In this document: positions 42,694-51,223 of the stretch, in pieces
Layout: each line of letters opens with the position of its first letter
Numbering within the stretch: the stretch's first letter is position 1
From: Butyrivibrio sp.
Lineage (GTDB): Bacteria; Bacillota; Clostridia; Lachnospirales; Lachnospiraceae
Assembly (NCBI GenBank): GCA_023664865.1
Contig: JAMPEU010000003.1
Location: 62,001 to 126,000 of the forward strand
DNA: 64,000 nt
Reading direction: 5' to 3'
Made by a program: the position numbers and the translations under genes
The notes under the pieces: model-generated
Databases searched by the model: none
What the model was told of the DNA's origin: nothing
Seen by the model: only the letters and a program-made list of their open reading frames with translations

Positions 42694-43131
42694 TCATTCG
42701 CCTTGTCTTTTCGTATCTTCAACGCTTCCCGTAACGCCCTCTCGCGCATCCGCGTCATAAGATTCGTCCGGTTCTTTCTCTATTACCTCTCCCTCTTCTA
42801 AACGCGCTGCCTCAATCTGTGCCTCAAAACGGTCAAACATCCACTTCACCAGTTCTCCCGCAATATAAAAAGCAATAAGCACACATAACAGAACAATCAA
42901 CATGTCCTTCACTTCATAATGCTGGACAAACATGGTGATACTTACGACAGCTCCTGCCGAAAGCATCGCAAAAGGAGGAATAAGCTTTCTTTTTTTAGCC
43001 CTCTCTTTAGCCTTTCTCTCTTCCTCCTCACGAATCTTCTTTTTTTCAGGATCTATAATCTCCTCAACATCCGTAATGAACTTTTGACTTTCACTTGGAT
43101 TATCTTTTTGAATTTCCTTTTCCTCGTCCAT
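42694..43131 (-). CDS. Hypothetical two-helix membrane protein of the flagellar operon
   Basis: The 145-residue protein has a charged N-terminal segment of about 50 residues, a Lys/Arg-rich stretch, two membrane helices (about 52-68 and 77-95) and an acidic C-terminal tail. No family is recognised. It is located between cheD and sigD with short gaps, so it is co-expressed with chemotaxis genes. Confidence 0.75.
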   Translation of the reverse strand: MDEEKEIQKDNPSESQKFITDVEEIIDPEKKKIREEEERKAKERAKKRKLIPPFAMLSAGAVVSITMFVQHYEVKDMLIVLLCVLIAFYIAGELVKWMFDRFEAQIEAARLEEGEVIEKEPDESYDADAREGVTGSVEDTKRQGE

Positions 43132-43161
43132 TTTTACCTTCCACCGTATAAAATAATGAAC

Positions 43162-43650
43162 TTATATAACCTTCTCAGGTTTCCCTACTGCACGTATGAC
43201 AAAATCACCGGTCTCCGGATAGAAAATAACGGTTCTTCCAAAGTTCTTACCCGTATCCTCCGCAAGAATCGGTATCTTGAGCTGCGCCAGTTTCTTCTTA
43301 ACTGCTTCTACATTTCTTTCTCCAACGCGTGTTGCCTCTGAATTACCACCCTGAAATGCAAACATCTGAGCGCCGCCTGCAATCTTTGCCACAAGCCGCG
43401 TTCTGTTTGCGCCCTTTGCCACTACCCTTTTAACCAGTTCTTCAATGCCGGTGTCGGCAAATTTAGGGATATTTGTATTGTTTCTGATTGTTGTACTATC
43501 CGGAAGCATAATATGCGCCAATCCACCAATTTTAGTCATAGGATCGCGCACTGCGATTCCTACACAAGAGCCCAGACCAAGAGTTGTAATGCCATTAGGG
43601 CTAACACATACATTTAAATCAGCCATGCCGACTTTAATTACTTCAGCCAT
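43162..43650 (-). CDS. cheD: Chemoreceptor glutamine deamidase CheD
   Basis: The 162-residue enzyme deamidates receptor glutamines and binds CheC to increase its phosphatase activity. The catalytic Cys-His-Thr set is visible in GLGSCVGIAV and GGLAHIMLPDS, with the Thr in the following strand. The ATG at 43650 with GGGAG upstream gives the family N-terminus (AEVIKVGMADLNV). It lies downstream of cheC in the conserved cheW-cheC-cheD order. Confidence 0.95.
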   Translation of the reverse strand: MAEVIKVGMADLNVCVSPNGITTLGLGSCVGIAVRDPMTKIGGLAHIMLPDSTTIRNNTNIPKFADTGIEELVKRVVAKGANRTRLVAKIAGGAQMFAFQGGNSEATRVGERNVEAVKKKLAQLKIPILAEDTGKNFGRTVIFYPETGDFVIRAVGKPEKVI

Positions 43651-43695
43651 ATCCTGAATCTCCCACCTTAACCACAAGTATAATTATAATCCATT

Positions 43696-44307
43696 TCACA
43701 TACCCAATGCTGACAAAATTTTACTATACGATTCCATATCCGGAATAAGGATAAAATATCCGTCAATATCCACATCGTCAAAAAACTTTGTCTGAATCAA
43801 CAAAATCCTATCGCCCAGCGCGCCAAACTCAATCGCCGGCACACTTAAAATCGCCCCTGCCATATCCACGGTCAAATCCGGGATAGAGGGGAAAATCTTA
43901 AGGTTCGTCAACGACGCAAGCGAATTAAGGTAAGCTCCCGTAATAATATTGCCTACCTCTTTAAGCGCTGACAATTCCATTTCGGAGAAGTCATCACCTT
44001 CAAGTTCCATTCCCATGAGCTTTGACACCAGATGCCTGGCGGAAGCCTTCTCGACAAGAAACATAATACTGCCTGTAATGTCTCCCTCAACGCCCAGATA
44101 AATGCCTGCCATAATCAGTTCTTCGCCGCCCATCGCGTCGCCTAAGTCTTTAAATTCCAGTAGATTTACCTGAGGCACTCCCATATCTACCTTACATTGA
44201 AGCATCTGCGCAAGCGCCGTAGTCGCATTGCCCGCTCCAATATTACCAATTTCGCGCAGTATATCAAAATGCTCATTGGTCATTTCATCAAAATTCATTT
44301 CACCCAC
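43696..44307 (-). CDS. cheC: CheY-phosphate phosphatase CheC
   Basis: The 203-residue protein has two phosphatase centres with the E-x2-N pattern: LREIGNIGAGNATTALAQML near residue 15 and LKEVGNIITGAYLNSL near 115. It removes phosphate from CheY and interacts with CheD in adaptation. The start is GTG, preceded by AGGAGG at ten bases; the ATG three codons later is too far from that site. Confidence 0.95.
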   Translation of the reverse strand: MGEMNFDEMTNEHFDILREIGNIGAGNATTALAQMLQCKVDMGVPQVNLLEFKDLGDAMGGEELIMAGIYLGVEGDITGSIMFLVEKASARHLVSKLMGMELEGDDFSEMELSALKEVGNIITGAYLNSLASLTNLKIFPSIPDLTVDMAGAILSVPAIEFGALGDRILLIQTKFFDDVDIDGYFILIPDMESYSKILSALGM

Positions 44308-44321
44308 TCGTCAATATCCTC

Positions 44322-44774
44322 CTATGAATTTTCAGGGACTATCAAGCTCAAATCCAAAAGCGAGATAAGTCCGTTTTCACACTTCCCTACTCCGGAAATA
44401 AAGTTGCTCTTATCATCTTTGGCATCATAAGCCACTTTTTCTATCTGGTCCGTTTCCAGTGTGACTACTTCTTTTACTTCATCTACTATGATGCCTATAT
44501 ATCCGTGCTGCTCCATCTTGATAATGATGATTCTGCTGGACTTGGTCTCCACATCCGGCTCAAGTTCCATTTTAGTGCGGATGCTCATTACCGGAACCAC
44601 CTCGCCGCGCAGATTGATAACGCCTTTGAGATAAGAATCCACCTTAGGCACTCTTGTAATATGCTGCATACGCAAAATATTGTCTACATACTTAATATTT
44701 ATACCATACTGTTCGTTGCCCAGTTTGATAACGATATACTGAACTGCTTCACCGCTTGTCTTTAATTCTTCCAT
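44322..44774 (-). CDS. cheW: Chemotaxis coupling protein CheW
   Basis: The 150-residue protein joins chemoreceptors and CheA. It has the typical VIKLGNEQYGINIKYVDNILR, VPKVDSYLKGVINLRGEVVPVMSIR and GIIVDEVKEVV segments of the CheW double beta-barrel. It follows cheA by 20 bases. Confidence 0.97.
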   Translation of the reverse strand: MEELKTSGEAVQYIVIKLGNEQYGINIKYVDNILRMQHITRVPKVDSYLKGVINLRGEVVPVMSIRTKMELEPDVETKSSRIIIIKMEQHGYIGIIVDEVKEVVTLETDQIEKVAYDAKDDKSNFISGVGKCENGLISLLDLSLIVPENS

Positions 44775-44793
44775 TTTATTTTCCTCCCTGCGT

Positions 44794-46959
44794 TTAAATC
44801 AAAGTGTTAGCATCTAATATTAATGCAACTTCTCCGTCGCCGAGAATCGTTGCGCCGCTGATTATCTTGCATTTGCTGATATATTTGCCCATTGATTTAA
44901 TAACGATTTCCTGCTGTCCAATCAATTCGTCAACAACCAGTCCTGCCTGCTTGTCGCCCTTCTTTACGATTACGACGGTCAGATTTTCCGAAGGATCCTT
45001 GCTGCTCGCAACATCCAGCACGTCGCTTAAGCGGATAAGCGGGATTACAGCTCCTCTTAAGTGTATAACTTCGTTATTCTGTACTAACTTAACTTCGTCC
45101 GGACTTGTATCTTCAATAGTCTGTATCGAATCCAAGGAAATCGCATATTTTTCATCGCCTACGATAACCATAAGCGCCTGTATAATGGCAAGGGTAAGCG
45201 GCAGCCTGATAGTCCATATGCTTCCTTCTCCAAGCTTACTCTTCACTTCCACTTCGCCGCTTAAAGATTCAATCTTGGATTTTACAACGTCTAAGCCTAC
45301 GCCCCTTCCCGAAACGTCAGATACGGTCTTAGCGGTTGAGAATCCTGCATTGAAAAGCAAATCGATAGTTTCCTTCTCAGACATGTTCTCAGCCTGCTCA
45401 GCGGTTATAACGCCACGCTCGATTGCCTTATTCTTAACGGCATTAGTATCAATACCGTTACCATCATCTTTTACTTCAATGACTACGTTATTGCCGTCCT
45501 GATATGCGTCTAAGAATATGGAGCCGACTTCCGGCTTTCCTCTTTCCTTACGCACTTCCGCCGACTCAAGGCCGTGGTCTGCCGAGTTACGCAGAAGGTG
45601 CATCAGCGGATCGCCGATTTCATCAACTACGGTACGGTCAAGCTCTGTCTCCTCACCGGACATATACAGCTCCATCTTCTTATCCAGCTTCTTCGACAAG
45701 TCGCGAATCATCCTGGGGAATTTGGTCACAACGCTTTCAATAGGAACCATCCTTACCTTCATGACTGACTCATGTAAGGATGTGGTAACGCTCTCTAAGT
45801 ATTCAATCTGGTCGTTTACTTCCGTATTGGTGCTTCCTTCTGATGAAGTAGACGCTGATACAAGCGAGTTCTTGGCAATGATAAGCTCGCTTACCAGATT
45901 CATCAAATTATCAAGTTTCTCAATATCAACCCTTACGGTTCTATTTACAACCGGCTTGCCTGCCGCCTGTTTCTTATTATTATTTTGTGCATCAGCCGCA
46001 GGCTTATCTTCCGCCTTCGCAGGTACGTTTGATTCAGCCGCAGCCGGCTTAGATGTTTCCGCTACAGCGTTCTCAGTCTTCTGCTCTTTTGCCGCCGGAG
46101 CTTCCTCTGCCGGTTTTTCCTTAGCGGTTTCCTCACCGCCGTCATTTATAGCCGGAGCCTTATCAAGATTATAAACTCCGCCTGTGACTTCTTCAATTTC
46201 CGATACGTTTCTTGCATCAGTCAATATTTTCTCAAGCGGGCTGTCGGAGACGATAATCATGCTGAAATCCAAATCAAACTTTTCGTCTTCGATATCCTGC
46301 GTAGCAGGTTCGGAAAAGATTATTTCTCCGTTTTCTTCCACAGCCTTAAATACAAGGAATGCCCTCGCCGCTTTCAAGATACATGACTCCTGGACTTTTA
46401 CGGTCATGCCATATACATTATTGCCGCGCCTCAAGGCTTCCGCAAGAGTAGTAACCTCAGTATCCCCTAATTTAAGCTTCTGCCATTTAGCCTCGCCGTC
46501 AGCAGTTTCATCTGCCTTCGCTTCAGCAGCCTTAGCCTCCGGCTGTTTTGCCTCCGCTTTCTCTTCGCCCGCACTATCGCCCTTCAAGATATCATTGAGC
46601 TGCTTAATAAGCGGTGCGTTGTCATTGGTTCCTTCGTCGGCGCTTTCCCTGATATTGGTATTATACTCATCAAGAGCGTCCAAACATTGAAACAGGATAT
46701 CAATCATATTAGCTTTGACTGTGATATTCCCGTTGCGGACTTCGGAAAATACGTTTTCCATATCATGGGTTAAATTCTGCATCCTCTTATAACCCATTGT
46801 GCCTGCCATACCCTTTAAGGAATGTGCGGCACGGAAGATTTCGTTAATCGTATCCATGTTGTCCGGTTCCTGCTCCAATGAGAGAATCTGCGTATTCAGA
46901 TTCTGTAAATGCTCATTTGTTTCATCAAGGAAAATTTCCAAGTATTGGCTTACATCCAT
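44794..46959 (-). CDS. cheA: Chemotaxis histidine kinase CheA
   Basis: The 721-residue kinase has a P1 phosphotransfer domain with His46 in AAHSLKGMAGTMG, a P2-like domain (about 160-275) inside Ala/Glu/Lys-rich linkers, a P3 dimerisation domain (RVDIEKLDNLMNLVSELIIAKN), a P4 ATPase (N-box HLLRNSADHGLE, DDGNGID, GRGVGLDVV) and a P5 CheW-like domain. The linker around residues 275-340 is long and Ala/Pro-rich. Its start is two bases after the cheB stop codon's complement boundary, so cheB and cheA are tightly linked. Confidence 0.98.
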   Translation of the reverse strand: MDVSQYLEIFLDETNEHLQNLNTQILSLEQEPDNMDTINEIFRAAHSLKGMAGTMGYKRMQNLTHDMENVFSEVRNGNITVKANMIDILFQCLDALDEYNTNIRESADEGTNDNAPLIKQLNDILKGDSAGEEKAEAKQPEAKAAEAKADETADGEAKWQKLKLGDTEVTTLAEALRRGNNVYGMTVKVQESCILKAARAFLVFKAVEENGEIIFSEPATQDIEDEKFDLDFSMIIVSDSPLEKILTDARNVSEIEEVTGGVYNLDKAPAINDGGEETAKEKPAEEAPAAKEQKTENAVAETSKPAAAESNVPAKAEDKPAADAQNNNKKQAAGKPVVNRTVRVDIEKLDNLMNLVSELIIAKNSLVSASTSSEGSTNTEVNDQIEYLESVTTSLHESVMKVRMVPIESVVTKFPRMIRDLSKKLDKKMELYMSGEETELDRTVVDEIGDPLMHLLRNSADHGLESAEVRKERGKPEVGSIFLDAYQDGNNVVIEVKDDGNGIDTNAVKNKAIERGVITAEQAENMSEKETIDLLFNAGFSTAKTVSDVSGRGVGLDVVKSKIESLSGEVEVKSKLGEGSIWTIRLPLTLAIIQALMVIVGDEKYAISLDSIQTIEDTSPDEVKLVQNNEVIHLRGAVIPLIRLSDVLDVASSKDPSENLTVVIVKKGDKQAGLVVDELIGQQEIVIKSMGKYISKCKIISGATILGDGEVALILDANTLI

Positions 46960-46960
46960 T

Positions 46961-48241
46961 TTACTTTACCCCCACGTTCATTATAATCTCCTGCGCAATC
47001 TGGTTAAGCGGTACTATTTTATCTGTCAGCCCGGTTTCCACAATGCTCCTTGGCATTCCATAGACTGCGCATGTACTTGCCTCTTGCGCGATTACATACA
47101 GTTTCTTGTTCGGTTTAAGATTCATGATTCCCTTAGTACCGTCGGCGCCCATTCCGGTCAAGACCACGCACACAATCTGATCGTAAATGCTGTCACACAG
47201 GGATTCATACATATAATTTGCACACGGCTTTACCCCTTCCCTGCTCGGTTCGTCCGAATAATGTATTACAGACTTGCCTGACTTCTTCACTATGTTCAGA
47301 TGTTTGCCGCCTCTTGCCAAATATACGATTCCCGGCATAAGCACGTCGTCTTCCGCAGCCTCCTTCACGCTTATCGGACTTAGCGTGTCTAAACGCTCCG
47401 CTAAAGACTGCGTAAAGCCTTCCGGCATATGCTGTACTATGACGACAGGCGCGTTCAGATTCGCCGGAAGTTTGGTAACCAAAGCCTGCAATGCTTTAGG
47501 TCCGCCCGTAGAACTTGCAATCGCCACAATCTTGCTGCCCGGAACTATGACCTGCTTATCCCTATGACTCTCTGCTGCCTTGGGCTGCTGTGACATAGCA
47601 GGCTTCTCAGCCTGTCTCTCCATGGCTTTAAGCTGCGGCGGCATAGCAGGTTTCTGAGCCTGATTTTCCGCCGTTTCCGGTTTATCCACAGTATTTCGCT
47701 GCGGCATTTCAACCTGTCTCTCAACCAGTTTATCCGCAGTTCTAAACAGCGTCGCTTTACCCGGTTTTTCCGCAGGCTTCGGCATCAATGCTTCAACCGG
47801 CTTAGATTGTTCCGCATCATATGGTTTCCCAAATGTCTGCACTTTGGATTCTACAACCGCGGCAAGCGCATTGAGCAAATTATTCTTAAAGTCTCCTATC
47901 CTGCTGCTGATTACGCTGCCCGGTTTCTGAACGAAATCCAGCGCGCCAAGTTCAAGTGCATCGAATGTCGTCTTCGCGCTTCTATCAGCACTGGAACTAA
48001 TGAGCAGAATCCTCGCCTGAATCCTGCGTGTTTGGAGTTCCTTTAGCAATCCCAAGCCATCCAGCCGTGGCATATTTATGTCCAAAACTACGGCGTCGTA
48101 CTGCTTTACGCAAAGCAGTTCTAACGCTTCTAATCCGTCAGCCGCCTTATCCTGTACATGAAATCTTGTATCGCTATTGATTATATCACATAATACCCTT
48201 CTCGTGAGTGCAGAATCATCAACTACTAATATATTTTTCAT
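46961..48241 (-). CDS. cheB: Chemotaxis response regulator protein-glutamate methylesterase CheB
   Basis: The 426-residue protein has a receiver domain (Asp54 in VVLDINMPRLDG) and a C-terminal methylesterase with the catalytic triad in ASSTGG (Ser), IVQHMP (His) and TGMGADG (Asp). The linker, about 110 residues, is much longer than usual and contains Gln/Lys/Pro-rich near-repeats (MERQAEKPAMSQQPKA). It demethylates receptors during adaptation. It precedes cheA. Confidence 0.97.
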   Translation of the reverse strand: MKNILVVDDSALTRRVLCDIINSDTRFHVQDKAADGLEALELLCVKQYDAVVLDINMPRLDGLGLLKELQTRRIQARILLISSSADRSAKTTFDALELGALDFVQKPGSVISSRIGDFKNNLLNALAAVVESKVQTFGKPYDAEQSKPVEALMPKPAEKPGKATLFRTADKLVERQVEMPQRNTVDKPETAENQAQKPAMPPQLKAMERQAEKPAMSQQPKAAESHRDKQVIVPGSKIVAIASSTGGPKALQALVTKLPANLNAPVVIVQHMPEGFTQSLAERLDTLSPISVKEAAEDDVLMPGIVYLARGGKHLNIVKKSGKSVIHYSDEPSREGVKPCANYMYESLCDSIYDQIVCVVLTGMGADGTKGIMNLKPNKKLYVIAQEASTCAVYGMPRSIVETGLTDKIVPLNQIAQEIIMNVGVK

Positions 48242-48292
48242 AATTATCCGACTCCCTTCTAAATAAATCGGCGGAGTTACATGCCAAAATCC

Positions 48293-49024
48293 CTATTCCA
48301 AATTTTTCTGCTTCTGTATGGACTTTCTCTCTGCATCAAATATATATTTAACAATATCTTCCCGATTGTCCTTATCCATATTTACATACTGTACCCTATG
48401 CTCATACACGCCGGGACGGTTCTCAACCTCTTTCACGGCAAGCACCTTGCCGATAAGATTGAAATTCTTGCTTTCCCCCGATATCCATAAATCATATTTG
48501 CATAAAATCATACTGTCAACTTCATACGCATAGTCCGAGACAAATCGCAGCCCGCCCCCGCTTATGTCCACGATAACGCTTCTTTGCAGCGGCAGCTCCG
48601 GCACTATAAGATTAGAATTATTCTCCACAGCCTGTATTTCAGTCTCCTCTAACGACCTTGAATTCATCTCCAGCGCACAGCTGAATCTGTAATATTCCCT
48701 TCTCTGGTACTTTCTTAAATTGCTCGTAAGTTCAAGCAGCACAGAAAAGACATTATTATTCCTGTATCTGTCCGCTACCCTTGCCGAACACTGATAAAGC
48801 CCCCCACTTGTGTAGAAAAACACATTGTACTCTCCGTCCACAGGAAGCAGTACGAGTTTGGACTTGACAAAAGGCATGGAAACTTCGATTCTTTCATCTG
48901 AGATAATGTCTATTACCTGGCTGTCATAAACCTTTTGTTCCCCGTTTTCTTCTTTCAGCCTGCGTATTTTCTGCAATTGAATCTTATTTCCCGGTGAAAT
49001 ATATTTTGAAAGCATACCATCCAT
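48293..49024 (-). CDS. ycgR: YcgR-type PilZ domain flagellar brake protein
   Basis: The 243-residue protein has an N-terminal YcgR domain (about 1-100) and a C-terminal PilZ domain. Both c-di-GMP binding motifs are intact: RREYYR (R-x3-R) and DISGGG (D-x-S-x2-G). It is expected to slow the motor when c-di-GMP is high, linking motility to surface growth. AAAGGA lies too close to an ATG at 49036, so the ATG twelve bases later is preferred. It is between flhG and cheB. Confidence 0.92.
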   Translation of the reverse strand: MDGMLSKYISPGNKIQLQKIRRLKEENGEQKVYDSQVIDIISDERIEVSMPFVKSKLVLLPVDGEYNVFFYTSGGLYQCSARVADRYRNNNVFSVLLELTSNLRKYQRREYYRFSCALEMNSRSLEETEIQAVENNSNLIVPELPLQRSVIVDISGGGLRFVSDYAYEVDSMILCKYDLWISGESKNFNLIGKVLAVKEVENRPGVYEHRVQYVNMDKDNREDIVKYIFDAERKSIQKQKNLE

Positions 49025-49057
49025 ACTAAATACCATTCCTTTCTAATATCCGCATAC

Positions 49058-49933
49058 CTATCTTTTTGACATGATGTGCGAAAAGAATGCCGCCATTCCA
49101 CGTTTATTCAGGTTCTTGTTCAATTCCTTATTCATAAGTTTCGCCGCAATCAGCTCATAAGCCTGCGCAGACCTTGAATCCGGATTCTGTATGGATACCG
49201 GCATCTGCTGCATTACCGCCTTGGCAAGCTGCGCGTCCTGAGGTATCATGCCCAGATAAGTAATCGGCAGTTTTAAATACCTTGTAACGACCGAATTGAG
49301 CTTTTCAAAAAGGTCTTTGCCTTCCTCGCCGTTCTGTACCTTATTGGCAATCACTTTAATCTGTGAAGCCTCTCTTGAATATCTGGGATGCCTGTTCAAC
49401 GCCTTAAGCAGAGAATAAGAGTCCGTAATCGAAGTCGGCTCCGGCGTAGTCACAAGCAGAATTTCACCGCTTGCCACCAGAAACTCCAATACCGCATCTG
49501 AAATTCCGGCTCCTGTATCTACTATAATAACATCCGCCATATTGTCAAGCTCAGACAGGTTTCTGATAATATAGTTCAGATAATCCGTACTTAAATTAGA
49601 CATTCCGGCAATACCCGAACCGCCGGATATAAAGCCTACGTCCATCGGTCCCCACGTAATTATCTCGCTGATGTTCTTCCCCTGATAGATTAAGTCATAC
49701 AGATTATGCTCCGGAACGGCGCCAAACATAATTTCAATATTGGCGAGTCCGAAATCCGCGTCGAGTATAATCACCCGCTGTCCCATCTTCTTAAACTGTA
49801 CAGCGAGATTGATTGCCATATTCGATTTACCCACGCCGCCCTTGCCACTTGTAACGGTAATGACTCTTGCCAAAGGTCTCTGAGGCTGGCTGCTTGCTTT
49901 TATTATATTCCTTAATTGTTCAGCCTGATCCAT
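49058..49933 (-). CDS. flhG: MinD/ParA family ATPase FlhG (YlxH)
   Basis: The 291-residue ATPase has the deviant Walker A motif SGKGGVGKSNMA near residue 29, DADFGLANIE, and DTGAGISD. The N-terminus MDQAEQLRNII matches the DQAxxLR motif known to stimulate FlhF GTPase. It regulates flagellar number and placement with FlhF. It follows flhF by 27 bases. Confidence 0.96.
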   Translation of the reverse strand: MDQAEQLRNIIKASSQPQRPLARVITVTSGKGGVGKSNMAINLAVQFKKMGQRVIILDADFGLANIEIMFGAVPEHNLYDLIYQGKNISEIITWGPMDVGFISGGSGIAGMSNLSTDYLNYIIRNLSELDNMADVIIVDTGAGISDAVLEFLVASGEILLVTTPEPTSITDSYSLLKALNRHPRYSREASQIKVIANKVQNGEEGKDLFEKLNSVVTRYLKLPITYLGMIPQDAQLAKAVMQQMPVSIQNPDSRSAQAYELIAAKLMNKELNKNLNKRGMAAFFSHIMSKR

Positions 49934-49960
49934 TTTTTACTCCTTCCTTTGTTCGTCTGT

Positions 49961-51223
49961 CTACTTCTTTCCGCCGAGCAGACTCTTTACCGTTTTTTGT
50001 GGATTAAAGTGCTCAATATCGTCCGGTACGTTCTGTCCATATGTTACATAAGAAAGCGATGCTCCCGTATATAACTTCAAATTCAGCAGATTTCCCAGCG
50101 ACGTCGTCTCGTCTAACTTGGTAAAAATAAGTTTATAATCTGTAATTTCCTTATATGCGTCTGCAATATTAATTAAATCTTTATACTTGGTCGTTGCGCT
50201 TAAAACAAGAAATACTTCCTTATCTGCTTTATCGTCAACCGAATGAATGAATTTCCCCATATTTTCCTTCTGTACCGTATTCTGATAAGAATGTCCCGCC
50301 GTATCCACGAGAATATAGTCATATCCCTTAAAATCAGTAAGCGCCTGCTCTACTTCTTCCACTGTATATACTACGCGGAACGGCACCTCAAGGATATTGG
50401 CGTAGGTACGCAACTGTTCGGCTGCCGCAATTCTATATGTGTCCGCGGTAAGCAGCGCCACCCGCTTCTTCTCCTCTACCTGAAACTTTGAGGCAATCTT
50501 CGCGATTGTCGTCGTCTTGCCTACTCCCGTAGGTCCTACGAAAAAGATTACCTTAACGCCTTTATCGGAATGCTGGATAATTGAAGGCTTACCGAATTTA
50601 AGAATCATTTTCTGGTAAGTATTCGCCAGCGCAAAATCAAACGGCGTATTGGGCTTATTATTCTTCTCTATTTCTTCGATTATCTGACCTGCATAAGTCT
50701 CATCGACCTCATTCTCAAGCATCGTCGAATGCAGAAGCTTCATAAATTTATCGGTCTCGCTAACCGCTTTCTCTTCTTCCTTCTTCTCCTCTTCCTTCTT
50801 ATCTTCTTCCGGCTTCTTAAGCTGTTGTTCAAGCAGGGACTGGAGACTGTCGAGTTTCTCCTCTATTACATTATTCTCTTTTTTATCTGCGCGCTCCTCA
50901 GAATCTTCTTTAATTATATCAGAAGAAACCGTATTCTGCTTTGCCTGCGTTCCGCCTAAGGCAGCCATGCCCGCGCCCATATTTGAAACCACATTGTTAA
51001 TTGCAGACACAGCGGCTTTCACATCATCTGAAAGCGTGTCCTCATTGCGGCTTTCTTCTTCCAATGCGACCGTCACCTCAACAAGCGGCGCTTGTAAAAA
51101 GGCAAAAAGCCCCTTCTTTTTGACATTCTTCACATTCATCACGACGACATTGGCGCCAAGTTCTTTCTTCGCGCTCTCTGTTGCCTCTGCCTCTGTTTTT
51201 CCGGTAAATTTCTTAATAATCAT
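49961..51223 (-). CDS. flhF: Flagellar biosynthesis GTPase FlhF
   Basis: The 420-residue SRP-type GTPase has a basic and then Lys/Glu-rich N-terminal B domain (1-165), an N domain, and the G domain with VGPTGVGKTTTIAKIA, LLTADTYRIAAAEQLR, VDTAGHS and TKLDET. It helps place and assemble flagella at the membrane. Its ATG shares one base with the flhA stop (TAATG), so it is translationally coupled. Confidence 0.97.
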   Translation of the reverse strand: MIIKKFTGKTEAEATESAKKELGANVVVMNVKNVKKKGLFAFLQAPLVEVTVALEEESRNEDTLSDDVKAAVSAINNVVSNMGAGMAALGGTQAKQNTVSSDIIKEDSEERADKKENNVIEEKLDSLQSLLEQQLKKPEEDKKEEEKKEEEKAVSETDKFMKLLHSTMLENEVDETYAGQIIEEIEKNNKPNTPFDFALANTYQKMILKFGKPSIIQHSDKGVKVIFFVGPTGVGKTTTIAKIASKFQVEEKKRVALLTADTYRIAAAEQLRTYANILEVPFRVVYTVEEVEQALTDFKGYDYILVDTAGHSYQNTVQKENMGKFIHSVDDKADKEVFLVLSATTKYKDLINIADAYKEITDYKLIFTKLDETTSLGNLLNLKLYTGASLSYVTYGQNVPDDIEHFNPQKTVKSLLGGKK

